Source of the DNA: Pseudonocardia asaccharolytica DSM 44247 = NBRC 16224
GTDB lineage: Bacteria; Actinomycetota; Actinomycetes; Mycobacteriales; Pseudonocardiaceae
NCBI RefSeq assembly: GCF_000423625.1
Contig: NZ_AUII01000001.1
Span: forward strand, 372,001-436,000
Reading direction: 5' to 3'
DNA: 64,000 nucleotides
Made by a program: the position numbers and the translations under genes. Of the stretch, positions 30,570 to 39,093 are shown one piece after another. Numbering within the stretch: the first letter of the stretch is position 1; each line of letters opens with the position of its first letter. The notes below the pieces were generated by a model. The model ran no database searches and was not told the origin of the DNA. It worked only from the letters and a program-made list of their open reading frames with translations.

Positions 30570-31727
30570 ATGCCTCAGTTCGATCTGTTCGATCCGGAAT
30601 TCCTGGACGACCCCTGGCCGACCTACCGGCTTCTCCGGAACGAGGCACCAGCCTTCTACGTCGAGGATCTCGGCGTGTGGTTGGTGACCCGGTACGACAC
30701 GGTGCTGTCCGCCACCACCGACACGCGCACCTGGTCGAACGCGAAAGGCAACGCGTTCCCGCGCGATATCCCCGAACGGATGGGGAACACCCTCGGCGCG
30801 ACCGACCCGCCCAAGCACGATCGCCTCCGGCGCCTGGTGATGAAGGCGTTCACCCCCCGGCGGGTGGCCGCGATGGAGCCGGTCGTGCGGACGCGGACCA
30901 AGGATCTGCTGAGCCGGCTCGCGGGCCGTGACCGGTTCGACTTCGTCGGGGATTTCGCCACGGACCTGACCTCGAGCCTGGTGGCACTGATCCTCGGCGT
31001 GCCCGAGGAAGATCTTCCCCGGGTCTCCAGGATGGTCGATGAGAGTTTCACCGTGGTGCCGGACCAGCCGACCGCCGGTCTGCAGCCGGTCTTCGACTAC
31101 CTGGCCGGCCTGGTCGAGCAACGGACCCGCGAACCGCTGGACGATGTCATCAGCGGACTGGTGCAGGCCGAGGTCGAAGGGCGGCGGCTGGATCAGCACG
31201 AGGTGGTGGTGACCGCCGGGACGATCATGGCCGCGGGATACGCCTCGACCGTGCACGCGCTGGGCAACATGTTCGTCGCGCTGGCCAAGAACCCAGATGC
31301 CCGGCGAGAGATCCGCGAGGACCCGAGTCTCGCCGCGGCAGCGTTCGAAGAATCGCTGCGCTATGACGCCGCCGCGCATATCTTCGGCCGGACCACCCTC
31401 GTCCCCATCGAGGTGCACGGCAGGGTGATTCCCGAGGGCGCGCGCGTGGGCCTGTGCTATGGATCGGCGAACCGGGATGAACGGGCCTACCCGGAGCCGG
31501 ACCGGTTCTGGGTGGGGCGCCCGCTGGACAGCCGGCACCTCGGTTTCGGGATGGGACCGCACTTCTGTCTCGGGTCACCGCTGGCCCGCCTGGAGGCGCG
31601 GGTCCTGCTCGAGGAGTCGCTTCCGGTCCTCGGGGACTACTCGGTGGACGTCGGACCGGCCCAGCGTCTGCGGACCCCGGCGTTCCACGGCTACACCAGC
31701 ATTCCGACCCAGGTCTCGACGTCATGA
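30570..31727 (+). CDS. Cytochrome P450
   Basis: 385 residues, soluble bacterial type. The heme-binding motif FGMGPHFCLG places the axial thiolate at about Cys333; the K-helix ExxR is in EESLRYDA; the I-helix segment is TIMAAGYASTVHAL, where the usual acid/Thr pair is replaced by Ser-Thr. A ferredoxin and its reductase are encoded downstream at 35426 and 35772, a complete class I electron chain. In an operon with a LigB/LigJ/LigK-like set it may hydroxylate or O-demethylate an aromatic acid; no substrate is shown by the sequence. Confidence 0.95.
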   Translation: MPQFDLFDPEFLDDPWPTYRLLRNEAPAFYVEDLGVWLVTRYDTVLSATTDTRTWSNAKGNAFPRDIPERMGNTLGATDPPKHDRLRRLVMKAFTPRRVAAMEPVVRTRTKDLLSRLAGRDRFDFVGDFATDLTSSLVALILGVPEEDLPRVSRMVDESFTVVPDQPTAGLQPVFDYLAGLVEQRTREPLDDVISGLVQAEVEGRRLDQHEVVVTAGTIMAAGYASTVHALGNMFVALAKNPDARREIREDPSLAAAAFEESLRYDAAAHIFGRTTLVPIEVHGRVIPEGARVGLCYGSANRDERAYPEPDRFWVGRPLDSRHLGFGMGPHFCLGSPLARLEARVLLEESLPVLGDYSVDVGPAQRLRTPAFHGYTSIPTQVSTS

Positions 31728-32116
31728 AGCGGCGGACGATCGAGGTGCCCGGGCTGCATCACGGCGGGGCACCGTTCCCGATCGCGGCGGTCGTCGATCG
31801 GTTCCTGCAGTCGAGTGCGGTGCACGGGATGGACCCGAACACCGGGGAGATCGCCGGTACCGCGGAGGACCAGGCCGAGCAGGTCTTCCACAACGTCCGG
31901 CTCATCCTCGAGGCAGCCGGCAGCGGTCTTGACGACGTGGTCGCGGCGACGGTGTTCATCGCCGACGAATCGGTGCGACGGGTGGTCGACCCCGTGTGGG
32001 TGAAGACCTTTCCCGATCCGCGCTCCCGGCCGACCAGACACACGGTTCTCGCCCCGCTACGGCGGCCAATGCTCATCCAAGTCCAGTTCAACGCCGTCCT
32101 AGAGGAACGACAGTGA
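31724..32116 (+). CDS. RidA-family protein (YjgF/UK114), copy 1
   Basis: 130 residues; ATG overlaps the P450 stop (ATGA). The fold is visible in DQAEQVFHNVRLILEAAGSGLDDVVAATVFI and the active-site Arg in SRPTRHTVLAPL. The usual terminal Glu of the deaminase site is replaced (LIQVQFNAV), so classic imine deaminase activity is uncertain. Relatives in aromatic clusters act on enamines or 2-aminomuconate. Translationally coupled to the next gene (GTGA). Confidence 0.88.
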   Translation: MKRRTIEVPGLHHGGAPFPIAAVVDRFLQSSAVHGMDPNTGEIAGTAEDQAEQVFHNVRLILEAAGSGLDDVVAATVFIADESVRRVVDPVWVKTFPDPRSRPTRHTVLAPLRRPMLIQVQFNAVLEERQ

Positions 32117-33069
32117 TCATCGACAGCCACGGCCACCTCGTCGCCCCTCCCTCGTTCTACGGATCGTGGACCTACCTCGAGGGCGCCGGAAGGCACCACG
32201 GGCGACGCCACCTGGAGATCGACGAGGCCGCCCACCGCGCGGCGGCCGACGAGCACGTCCGTCTGCTCGACGCGGTGGGCACCGATGTCCAGCTGGTCTC
32301 CCCCCGCCCGTTCGTGCTCAAGCACTCGGCACGCCCCAAGGAGATCGTCCACTGGTGGGTGAGCCACAACAACGACGCGGTGGCCTTCGAGGTGAAGCAG
32401 CATCCGGACCGTTTCCGTGGGCTCGCCGGACTCCCGCAGGCCGACGGTGAGCCGATCGAATCCGTCTTCGAGGAACTGGAGCGCTGCCTCGACATGGGGT
32501 TCGTCGGGGTCCTGCTCAACCCCGACCCGAGCGAGGGGCGCGGCACCACACCCACGCTCGGCGACCCATACTGGTACCCGCTCTACGAGAAGCTCTCCGC
32601 ATCGGACGTTCCCGCGCTGGTGCACAGCGCGGGCTGCTTCGGCCGGGAGAACTACAGCGAGCATTTCATCAGCGAGGAGAGCCTGGCCATCGGTTCGTTG
32701 ATCGAGGCCGATGTGCTGGGCAGGTTCCCAGATCTGAAGCTGATCATCCCCCACGGCGGCGGCTCGATCCCGTACCAGCTGGGCAGATGGACCGCGCACT
32801 ACGCGAGGGATGCACGGCCCGGGGACAGACCGTACCTCGACCGGCTGCGTGACCTGTGGTTCGACACCTGCCTGTACACCCAGGAAGCGCTGGAGCTGCT
32901 GATCAAGGTGGTTGGGCACGACCGGGTCCTGTTCGGCACCGAGCGCCCCGGCAGCGGTGGACATCTAGACGACCTCAAGCCGGTGGTGGAGGCGATCGAG
33001 TTCCTCACCCAGCAACAGCGGAACGATCTCTTCGAAGGAAACGCGCGCACGGTTTACCGCAGGATCTGA
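32113..33069 (+). CDS. Amidohydrolase-2 family protein, 4-oxalomesaconate-hydratase (LigJ)-like
   Basis: 318 residues from a GTG at 32113 overlapping the RidA stop. It begins IIDSHGHLVAPPSFY with the metal HxH, followed by QLVSPRPFVLKHSARPKEIVHWWVSHNNDAVAFEV, HPDRFRGLAGLPQ, LVHSAGCFG, IIPHGGGSIPYQLGRW and VLFGTERPGSG. The arrangement resembles LigJ-type hydratases that act after gallate or protocatechuate-4,5 cleavage; ACMSD-type decarboxylases are the main alternative. Its position directly before a LigB-type dioxygenase and two RraA aldolases favours the hydratase role. Confidence 0.85.
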   Translation: MIIDSHGHLVAPPSFYGSWTYLEGAGRHHGRRHLEIDEAAHRAAADEHVRLLDAVGTDVQLVSPRPFVLKHSARPKEIVHWWVSHNNDAVAFEVKQHPDRFRGLAGLPQADGEPIESVFEELERCLDMGFVGVLLNPDPSEGRGTTPTLGDPYWYPLYEKLSASDVPALVHSAGCFGRENYSEHFISEESLAIGSLIEADVLGRFPDLKLIIPHGGGSIPYQLGRWTAHYARDARPGDRPYLDRLRDLWFDTCLYTQEALELLIKVVGHDRVLFGTERPGSGGHLDDLKPVVEAIEFLTQQQRNDLFEGNARTVYRRI

Positions 33070-33082
33070 CTCAGGAGTGAAA

Positions 33083-34069
33083 ATGTCAGAAATCGTTGCT
33101 GTGGCGGGGAGCTCGCACAGCCCAATGCTGGCGCAGGAACCGGCGATGATGTGGAAACTGCGCGCCGAGCAGGACAAGACCTACGACCAGTTGCATGACA
33201 CCGAGGGCGCCCTGGTGCCGTATGCCGAACTGGAGGCACGGGCGGGCGAAAGGTTCTCGTCCGACATCGTCCCCGAGATCTGGAACGAGCGCTATGCGCG
33301 GGCGCAGGCGTCGATCGAGCGGCTGAGTGCGGACCTGCGCGCGCTCGACCTCGATCTCGTGATCATCGTCGGCGACGACCAGGAAGAGCTGTTCGATTTC
33401 AGCAACCTTCCGGCGATCAGCGTGTTCTACGGCGAGATGATGACGATGGAGGACCCGGACGCCGACAATCACGGGCGGCCGATCCCGGCCGAGATCCAGC
33501 GCCGCCTCGGCAACGACGGCGCCGTCTATCGCGCGGACGCGGCGGCAGGCCGGTTCCTGATCGAAAGCCTGATCGAGCAGGAGTTCGACGTCGCCTCGAC
33601 GAATGCCGAGCCGACGGGAACCGGTTTCGGGCATGCCTACGGCTGGGTCCTCGGACGCCTGCTCAGTGGGGCCGACATTCCGGCAGTACCGATCATGCTG
33701 AACACGTACTTCCCGCCCAACCAACCGACCGCCGCGCGGTGCTACGAACTCGGGCAGGCCCTGCGCAAGGCCGTGGAATCCCTTCCGGGGCAGCGTCGCG
33801 TCGGCGTCGTGGCATCGGGCGGTCTGAGCCATTTCGTGGTCGACCACGACCTCGATCAGCGTGTCCTCGAGGCCATGCGGGCACACGACGCGGCCTTCCT
33901 GCGCAGCATCCCCCAACGCAAGCTCCGCTCCGGCACCTCGGAGATCAGGAACTGGGTGACGGTCGCGGGTGCGTCCGAGCATCTGACGGCGCGATGGATC
34001 GACTACATCCCGGCGGTACGCACCCTCGGCGGCACCGGCATCGGCCTGGCGTTCGGGCTGTGGTCATGA
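33083..34069 (+). CDS. Class III extradiol dioxygenase (LigB superfamily)
   Basis: 328 residues from an ATG at 33083 after CAGGAG. The first metal His is at residue 12 (GSSHSPML) and the catalytic His region is ASGGLSHFVVDH. The second motif, normally D-H in this superfamily, reads VGDDQEELF with Gln at residue 100. The single-domain length fits a protocatechuate-4,5-dioxygenase beta subunit rather than the 420-residue gallate dioxygenase; no separate alpha-like gene is nearby. It would open a vicinal dihydroxy or trihydroxy aromatic ring next to the hydroxyls. Coupled to the next gene through ATGA. Confidence 0.88.
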   Translation: MSEIVAVAGSSHSPMLAQEPAMMWKLRAEQDKTYDQLHDTEGALVPYAELEARAGERFSSDIVPEIWNERYARAQASIERLSADLRALDLDLVIIVGDDQEELFDFSNLPAISVFYGEMMTMEDPDADNHGRPIPAEIQRRLGNDGAVYRADAAAGRFLIESLIEQEFDVASTNAEPTGTGFGHAYGWVLGRLLSGADIPAVPIMLNTYFPPNQPTAARCYELGQALRKAVESLPGQRRVGVVASGGLSHFVVDHDLDQRVLEAMRAHDAAFLRSIPQRKLRSGTSEIRNWVTVAGASEHLTARWIDYIPAVRTLGGTGIGLAFGLWS

Positions 34070-34755
34070 CCATCGACGAGATCATGCAGCGCCTGGCGAC
34101 GCTGGACACCCCGACCGTGTCCGACGCGCTCGACCGTCTGGACTGCCCCGGCGCGGTGCTCGGGGTCCACGGACTCAGCGGGGGATCCCGGATCAGCGGC
34201 CGGGTCGTGACCGTCGAGCTCGGCCCGCCCGACGCCGGCCCGCCCGCGCCGAGCGGTCAGCCACCGTCGACCCCGGCCAGGCACCTCGGAACGGCCGCGG
34301 TCGAGGCGAGCGGGCCGGGTGACGTGATAGTCGTGGCCAACGGCGGGCGAACCGAGGTCGCGGGTTGGGGCGGGGTACTCAGCCTCGCTGCTCACCTGCG
34401 CGGTGTCGAAGGCGTACTGGTCGACGGCGCGGTCCGGGACGTCGACGACGCGGTGCGGCTGAGCTTCCCGGTCTACGCGCGGCGGGCCGTACCGCGCACT
34501 GCCCGTGGTCGCGTTGTGGAGCACAGCTGGAATGAGCCCATCCGCTTCGCCGACATCGCCGTGTCGCCAGGTGATCTGGTGATCGCGGACCGCAGCGGCG
34601 TGGTGTTCGTGCAGCGGGTGGCGGCCGTCGACGTGCTGCGGGTGGCGGGAGAGATCGCCGCCCACGAGTCGGCCATGGTCCGGCGGTTGTATGCGGGTGA
34701 GCCGGTGTCCCAGGTGATGGGCGCCCACTACGAGGAACTACTGGAGGACCGGTGA
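34066..34755 (+). CDS. RraA-family aldolase (LigK/CHA-aldolase-like), copy 2
   Basis: 229 residues; ATG 34066 overlaps the dioxygenase stop. Family elements: LDTPTVSDALDRL, GVLSLAAHLRGVEGVLVDGAVRDVDDAV and GDLVIADRSGVVFV. There is a proline-rich insert near residue 60 (PPDAGPPAPSGQPP) not present in the sister genes. By family it would split 4-carboxy-4-hydroxy-2-oxoadipate to pyruvate and oxaloacetate or decarboxylate oxaloacetate, completing the LigB-LigJ sequence. Confidence 0.9.
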   Translation: MTIDEIMQRLATLDTPTVSDALDRLDCPGAVLGVHGLSGGSRISGRVVTVELGPPDAGPPAPSGQPPSTPARHLGTAAVEASGPGDVIVVANGGRTEVAGWGGVLSLAAHLRGVEGVLVDGAVRDVDDAVRLSFPVYARRAVPRTARGRVVEHSWNEPIRFADIAVSPGDLVIADRSGVVFVQRVAAVDVLRVAGEIAAHESAMVRRLYAGEPVSQVMGAHYEELLEDR

Positions 34756-35420
34756 GTCAGCTGAGTGAGCGGGAGATTCTGGACCGGTTGCGTGCGCTCG
34801 ATACGAGTGAGCTCAGCGACGCCCTCGACCGGCACGGGGTCGCGGGACAGTGCCACGGGTTGTTTCCGGTGGACCGCGCCATGCACTTCGCCGGCCAGGC
34901 GTTCACCGTGCGCTACGGCCCGGCCGGCTCACCTCCGGGCGACGTGGGTGATTTCATCGACGACCTCGGCCCCGGCACGGTTGTCGTCCTCGACAACCAG
35001 GGCCGCACCGACGCGACGGTCTGGGGAGACCTGCTCACCAGCGTCGCGAGCGTGCGGGGCGTGGCCGGCACAGTGATCGACGGGGTGTGCCGGGACAGCT
35101 CGGTATGTGTGGACCTCGGCTATCCGGTGTTCAGCCGGGGCCGCTGGATGCGCACCGGGAAGGACCGGGTCCAGGTCGAGGCCTACCAGGCCCCGGTATC
35201 GATCGGCGGCGTTCGCGTCGTTCCCAGTGACTACCTGATCGGCGACGCCGACGGCGTCGTGGTGGTACCGGCCGGCGAGGTCACGACGGTGCTCGCCAGC
35301 GCCGAGGAGATCCGCGATGCTGAGCAACAGATCCGCAAGCTCGTCGGGGCGGGTGCTCGCTTGCGCGAAGCACGGGAACAGACCGGCTACCACCGGCTGC
35401 AGTCGCGGGCCGAGGGCTGA
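34752..35420 (+). CDS. RraA-family aldolase, copy 3
   Basis: 222 residues; GTG 34752 overlaps the preceding stop (GTGA). LDTSELSDALDRHG, DLLTSVASVRGVAGTVIDGVCRDSSVCVDLGYPVF and DYLIGDADGVVVVPA show the family fold with the substrate-binding Arg-Asp in CRD. Adjacent to copy 2, so the two may form a mixed oligomer or act on successive intermediates. Followed six bases later by the ferredoxin gene. Confidence 0.9.
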   Translation: MSQLSEREILDRLRALDTSELSDALDRHGVAGQCHGLFPVDRAMHFAGQAFTVRYGPAGSPPGDVGDFIDDLGPGTVVVLDNQGRTDATVWGDLLTSVASVRGVAGTVIDGVCRDSSVCVDLGYPVFSRGRWMRTGKDRVQVEAYQAPVSIGGVRVVPSDYLIGDADGVVVVPAGEVTTVLASAEEIRDAEQQIRKLVGAGARLREAREQTGYHRLQSRAEG

Positions 35421-35425
35421 TCCGG

Positions 35426-35623
35426 ATGCATGTGCGCATCGATCAGGAACTGTGCCGCGGTAATGGGGCATGCGTCGTCGCCGCGCCCAATGTCTTCGAC
35501 TACGACGAGGGGACCGACCGGGGGACGGTGCTGATGCCCGACGTTCCCGCGTCCGAGGAAGCCAACGTGCGGATGGCTGCCATGCATTGCCCGACACGAG
35601 CCCTCGCTGTGGTGGAGCCGTAG
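35426..35623 (+). CDS. P450-type ferredoxin (single-cluster, probably 3Fe-4S)
   Basis: 65 residues. The cluster ligands are CRGNGAC (Cys10 and Cys16, with Asn where four-iron proteins have Cys) and the distal MHCPTRAL. This pattern is typical of small 3Fe-4S ferredoxins paired with actinobacterial P450s. It should shuttle electrons from the reductase at 35772 to the P450 at 30570. Follows the RraA gene by five bases and belongs to the same operon. Confidence 0.95.
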   Translation: MHVRIDQELCRGNGACVVAAPNVFDYDEGTDRGTVLMPDVPASEEANVRMAAMHCPTRALAVVEP

Positions 35624-35636
35624 GGCGCGTGCGCCC
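35623..35636 (+). terminator. Short hairpin after the ferredoxin gene
   Basis: GGGCGC-GT-GCGCCC directly abuts the ferredoxin stop codon. There is no T-run, so it is more likely a processing or attenuation hairpin within the operon than a strong terminator. Confidence 0.3.
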
Positions 35637-35673
35637 CGCGATCGGATTCGGTGAGAAATGACGAGGAGTAACA

Positions 35674-35775
35674 GTGTCGGCAATCACCGATCTGAATCCG
35701 GACGACACCCGCGAGGACAAGATGCTGGATTGTGTGAAGAACCGGCGTCGACCGCTACTCGGGACCGGTACATGA
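35674..35775 (+). CDS. 33-residue small ORF coupled to the ferredoxin reductase
   Basis: A GTG at 35674 follows a strong site, GAGGAGTAACA. The frame runs 33 codons and its TGA overlaps the reductase ATG (ATGA at 35772-35775). The peptide begins MSAITDLNPDDTREDKM and ends in an Arg-rich RRRPLLGTGT. The reductase itself has no good binding site, so the small ORF probably feeds ribosomes to it by coupling. It could be a true small protein or the head of a lost gene; no family was recognised. Confidence 0.5.
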   Translation: MSAITDLNPDDTREDKMLDCVKNRRRPLLGTGT

Positions 35776-37010
35776 GCACCGAGCGGGGAACCGTCGTCGT
35801 CGGCGCCGGGCATGCGGGAACACAGGTCGCGTTCTCTTTGCGGGAGGCCGGATATCGGAAGCCCGTGGTCGTGATCGATTCGGAACCGGACCTGCCGTAC
35901 CAGAAGCCGCCGCTGTCGAAGACCTTTCTCAGCGGTGACCAGAGCATCAGTCAGATCGTGTTTCGCCCGCGTGAGTTCTACTCGTCCCAGGGAATCACGC
36001 TACTGGCCGGTCGGCAGGCGGATGGAATCGACCGGAAATCTCGCACGGTCTTGCTCGCCGGAGGTACCGGTGTTCCCTACGAACACCTGGTGCTCGCGGT
36101 TGGGTGCACTCCGAAGCGGCCAGACATCGAGGGCGCCGGGCTGGATGGCGTGTTGACGTTGCGGAGCCTCCGCGACGCAAGGCGGCTGAGGAGCAGCCTG
36201 CTGACCGCCAGCAGAGTGGTCATCGTCGGCGGCGGATTCCTCGGGCTCGAGATCGCGGCGGCCGCGCGCACCCTGGGCAAGCACGTCTCCGTGATCGAGG
36301 TACAGGATCGTCTGCTGGAGCGTGCGGTATCAGCCCCGGTCGCAGCGCATGTCGCAGGCGTGCATGCCGACCGTGGTGTGAACGTTCGCTGCGGAGTCCA
36401 GGTCGGACGGATCGTCGACGACGGCAGCGGTCGGGTGGCAGCGGTCGAGACGACCGACGGCTCGGTCGTTCCGGCCGACCTGGTGGTGGTGGGGATCGGC
36501 GTGTCCCCGAACGAGGAACTCGCCACCACCGCGGGACTGGACGTGGCCGGTGGGATCGTGGTCGACTCCGAATTGTCGACGAAGGATCCGTGCATATCGG
36601 CCGTTGGTGATTGCGCGCGGTTTCCGAGCCCCGATGGAGCCGGCTCGGTGCGTATCGAATCGGTCCAGAACGCGCTCGATCAGGCAAGGTCGGTCGCGAA
36701 AAAGATCGTGGGGAGGCCGGCGCCCTACCACGCGATGCCGTGGTTCTGGAGCGAGCAGTTCGGCACGAAGGTCCAGATGGTGGGGCTGACCGGCGGTTGC
36801 GACAACGTGCGGCTCACCGGAAGCGTCGACGAGGGAAAGTTCTCCGCTTTTTGTTTCCGCGATGGTCTGCTGCGTGGTGTCGAATCCGTCAACTCGCCTC
36901 GCGACCATATCGTGGCCCGCAAGACCATGTCCGTTACGCGACTCTTGTCGCTCGATCAGCTGGACCGAGCCGGCTTCGATTTGCGAGATCTCGGCGGCAT
37001 CCCGAGATAA
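35772..37010 (+). CDS. FAD/NAD(P)-dependent ferredoxin reductase
   Basis: 412 residues. Two dinucleotide folds: VVVGAGHAGTQVAFSLREAG for FAD and VVIVGGGFLGLEIAAAA for NAD(P). The FAD-binding ISAVGDCARFPSP and the C-terminal domain with PWFWSEQFGTKVQMVG match putidaredoxin-reductase-type enzymes. It supplies electrons to the ferredoxin/P450 pair encoded just upstream. Start ATG 35772 overlaps the stop of the 33-residue ORF; no independent ribosome binding site is seen. Confidence 0.94.
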   Translation: MSTERGTVVVGAGHAGTQVAFSLREAGYRKPVVVIDSEPDLPYQKPPLSKTFLSGDQSISQIVFRPREFYSSQGITLLAGRQADGIDRKSRTVLLAGGTGVPYEHLVLAVGCTPKRPDIEGAGLDGVLTLRSLRDARRLRSSLLTASRVVIVGGGFLGLEIAAAARTLGKHVSVIEVQDRLLERAVSAPVAAHVAGVHADRGVNVRCGVQVGRIVDDGSGRVAAVETTDGSVVPADLVVVGIGVSPNEELATTAGLDVAGGIVVDSELSTKDPCISAVGDCARFPSPDGAGSVRIESVQNALDQARSVAKKIVGRPAPYHAMPWFWSEQFGTKVQMVGLTGGCDNVRLTGSVDEGKFSAFCFRDGLLRGVESVNSPRDHIVARKTMSVTRLLSLDQLDRAGFDLRDLGGIPR

Positions 37011-37057
37011 GTCCCGCCTCGGTGCCCGACGGCGTACACCGGAAAGGAAGAACGGCG

Positions 37058-38584
37058 ATGAAGAAGATCCTCGTCTTGGTGGCAGGTCTAGCCCTGCTGC
37101 TGTCGGGGTGCTCGGGTAACCGGGCCGGACAAGCCGGCCAGGGCGGCGACGCGGTCATCGATCGCAACGCCGAGATCCGGATGATCTACTTCCGGGACAG
37201 CCCGACCTGGGACCCGCACAGATCGCCCGCCACGATCGACGAAACCATGCTGTTCCTCGCGTACGACCGCCTGCTGCACCTGGACCGCGAAGGAAAGGTC
37301 ATTCCAGGGGCGGCCGACCGATGGGAGCTCAGCCCGTCGGGGCTGAGCCTGCACATCCGGGAAGGACTCAGCTTCCACGACGGCACGCCACTCGACGCCG
37401 CAGCGGTGAAGGCCAATCTCGACCGGGCGCGCACCCTGCCTGAGTCGGTGGTACGAGGAGACCTGGCCAGCGTGACCGCAGTGGAGACCGAGGGGACGTC
37501 CACTGTTGTCCTGCGGACCGGCACCTCCGAGGTAAGCCTGCTCGGCGCCCTGACCGGGCGCGCTGGCGCGCTGATCAGCCCCAAGGCGTTCGACGATCCC
37601 TCGCTCGGCGTGAACGCCGCGGGCTCGGGCATGTATCAGATGGTGGCGCACAACCCCAACATCGCGGCCACGTTCCAGCGATTCGAGAAGTACTGGAATC
37701 CGGGGGCGGTTCAGGCGGCCGGGATCGAGCTGCGCTTCGTGTCCGATCCAGCCGCCCGGGTCAATGCGTTGCGGTCGGGGCAGGCCGACATCGTCTACCT
37801 CGACACCGATCAGATCTCCCAGGTGACCGACATGGGCGATGTCGGGGTGGTCTCGGGCGGTGTCGCGGGAGCGAAGGTCGTCCAGCTCAACCCAGATCGG
37901 GTCCCCGCCCTCAAGGACAGCCGGGTTCGGCAGGCGCTCAACTACGCGATCGACCGCCAGGGGATCATCAACGGCGTGATCTTCGGGAAGGGGACGCCGG
38001 CGTTCCAGCTCTACCCAGAGGGTCATGCCGCCCACAGCCAGGAAGCCGAGGGTCGTTACCCCTACGATCCGGAGAAGGCCAGGCAACTGCTGACTGAGGC
38101 CGGTTACCCGGACGGTTTCGAGTTCACCGTCCTGGCCGGTGTGGACTCCCAGGTCGACCTGCAGGCTGTTCAGTCCCAGCTGGCCGCAGTTGGGGTCAAG
38201 ATCGGGATCGAGGTCGTCACCGGGAACAACGGGATCACCAGATTCTGGGTCGAGAAGGCCGCGGATGCTCTGGCGTTCCGGATCGTGGCCAAGGCGGACC
38301 CCGGGTCGACGTTCGCGCAGTACTTCCTGCCCAGCGCCAGCAACCCCGGTGCTGTGACCAGCGATGCCGTGGTGTCGCTGATGAAGGAGCAGGGTGGTGA
38401 GCAGGATCAGGAAAAGCGCGCCTCCCTGCATCGTTCGATCGCGAACCAGGTTTCTGAAGAGCCGTTGAGCCTGCTCTTCCTGTACAGCCCGCAGTTCGGC
38501 TGGGCGACATCGGACAAGGTGGCAGGTCTGCGTGTCCCCCTGGTCGGCATGACAACATTCGACGGAGTCGGCGTGGGTCGGTGA
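37058..38584 (+). CDS. ABC importer substrate-binding lipoprotein (SBP_bac_5, DppA/OppA-like), copy 1
   Basis: 508 residues from an ATG at 37058 after GGAAAGGAAG. A short lipoprotein signal ends in the lipobox LLSGC with Cys at about residue 18, so the mature protein is membrane anchored outside. Family 5 elements: TWDPHRSPATIDET, GLSFHDGTPLDAAAV, VRQALNYAIDRQGIINGVIFGKG and AEGRYPYDPEKARQLLTEAGYPDG. It presents the substrate to the importer encoded from 39223. A similar protein ends that operon at 43215. Ligand may be the aromatic or acyl substrate rather than a peptide. Confidence 0.93.
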   Translation: MKKILVLVAGLALLLSGCSGNRAGQAGQGGDAVIDRNAEIRMIYFRDSPTWDPHRSPATIDETMLFLAYDRLLHLDREGKVIPGAADRWELSPSGLSLHIREGLSFHDGTPLDAAAVKANLDRARTLPESVVRGDLASVTAVETEGTSTVVLRTGTSEVSLLGALTGRAGALISPKAFDDPSLGVNAAGSGMYQMVAHNPNIAATFQRFEKYWNPGAVQAAGIELRFVSDPAARVNALRSGQADIVYLDTDQISQVTDMGDVGVVSGGVAGAKVVQLNPDRVPALKDSRVRQALNYAIDRQGIINGVIFGKGTPAFQLYPEGHAAHSQEAEGRYPYDPEKARQLLTEAGYPDGFEFTVLAGVDSQVDLQAVQSQLAAVGVKIGIEVVTGNNGITRFWVEKAADALAFRIVAKADPGSTFAQYFLPSASNPGAVTSDAVVSLMKEQGGEQDQEKRASLHRSIANQVSEEPLSLLFLYSPQFGWATSDKVAGLRVPLVGMTTFDGVGVGR

Positions 38585-38622
38585 AGCGCCGTGTCGAAAT
38601 TGACACCTACTTATGAGGGCCG

Positions 38623-39093
38623 ATGACGAAATACGATGATTCGTCGATTGAGCGCAGGAAGGTCCCGAGAACTCGGACCATGTATCTAGTGAAGCAGCTG
38701 GAGATGGCGATTCGCGGCAAGATCGAGCGAGCCACTCGAAACGTCGGGCTGACGGTGCCGCAGTACATTGCGCTCACGATCCTGCAGCGAAACCCGGGAA
38801 TCTCGTCGGCGCAGCTTGCCAGAGGGACCTTCGTGAGCGCTCAGGCAGCGAACGAGCTCGTCAACGCCTTGGAGGCGAAGGGGTTCATCAATCGTGCACC
38901 GAGCCCGAAACACGCGAAGGTACTTGAGATCCGGCTGTCGAACAAGGGCTCGAGCGTTCTGGATTCCTGCGAGATCGAGATCGACGAGATCGAGGAACAG
39001 ATGCTCAGCGAGGTGAGTGAGTCCGAGGTCCTTGATTTCCGGCAGACACTGCGGGCCTGTATCACCGCGATGAGCAAACCGGCTGCCGACTGA
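38623..39093 (+). CDS. MarR-family transcriptional regulator
   Basis: 156 residues. Winged helix: GLTVPQYIALTILQRNPGISSAQLARGTFVSAQAANELVNALEAKGFINRAPSPKHAKVLEIRLSNKG, with dimerisation helices at both ends. MarR proteins bind palindromes with short arms and release them on binding small aromatic acids or CoA esters. It is the only regulator inside the island and so the best candidate for the paired TCAAG-N3-CTTGA sites at 29.7 kb. A separate short inverted repeat GTGTC-N6-GACAC lies between 38580 and its start and may be for autoregulation. Confidence 0.92.
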   Translation: MTKYDDSSIERRKVPRTRTMYLVKQLEMAIRGKIERATRNVGLTVPQYIALTILQRNPGISSAQLARGTFVSAQAANELVNALEAKGFINRAPSPKHAKVLEIRLSNKGSSVLDSCEIEIDEIEEQMLSEVSESEVLDFRQTLRACITAMSKPAAD

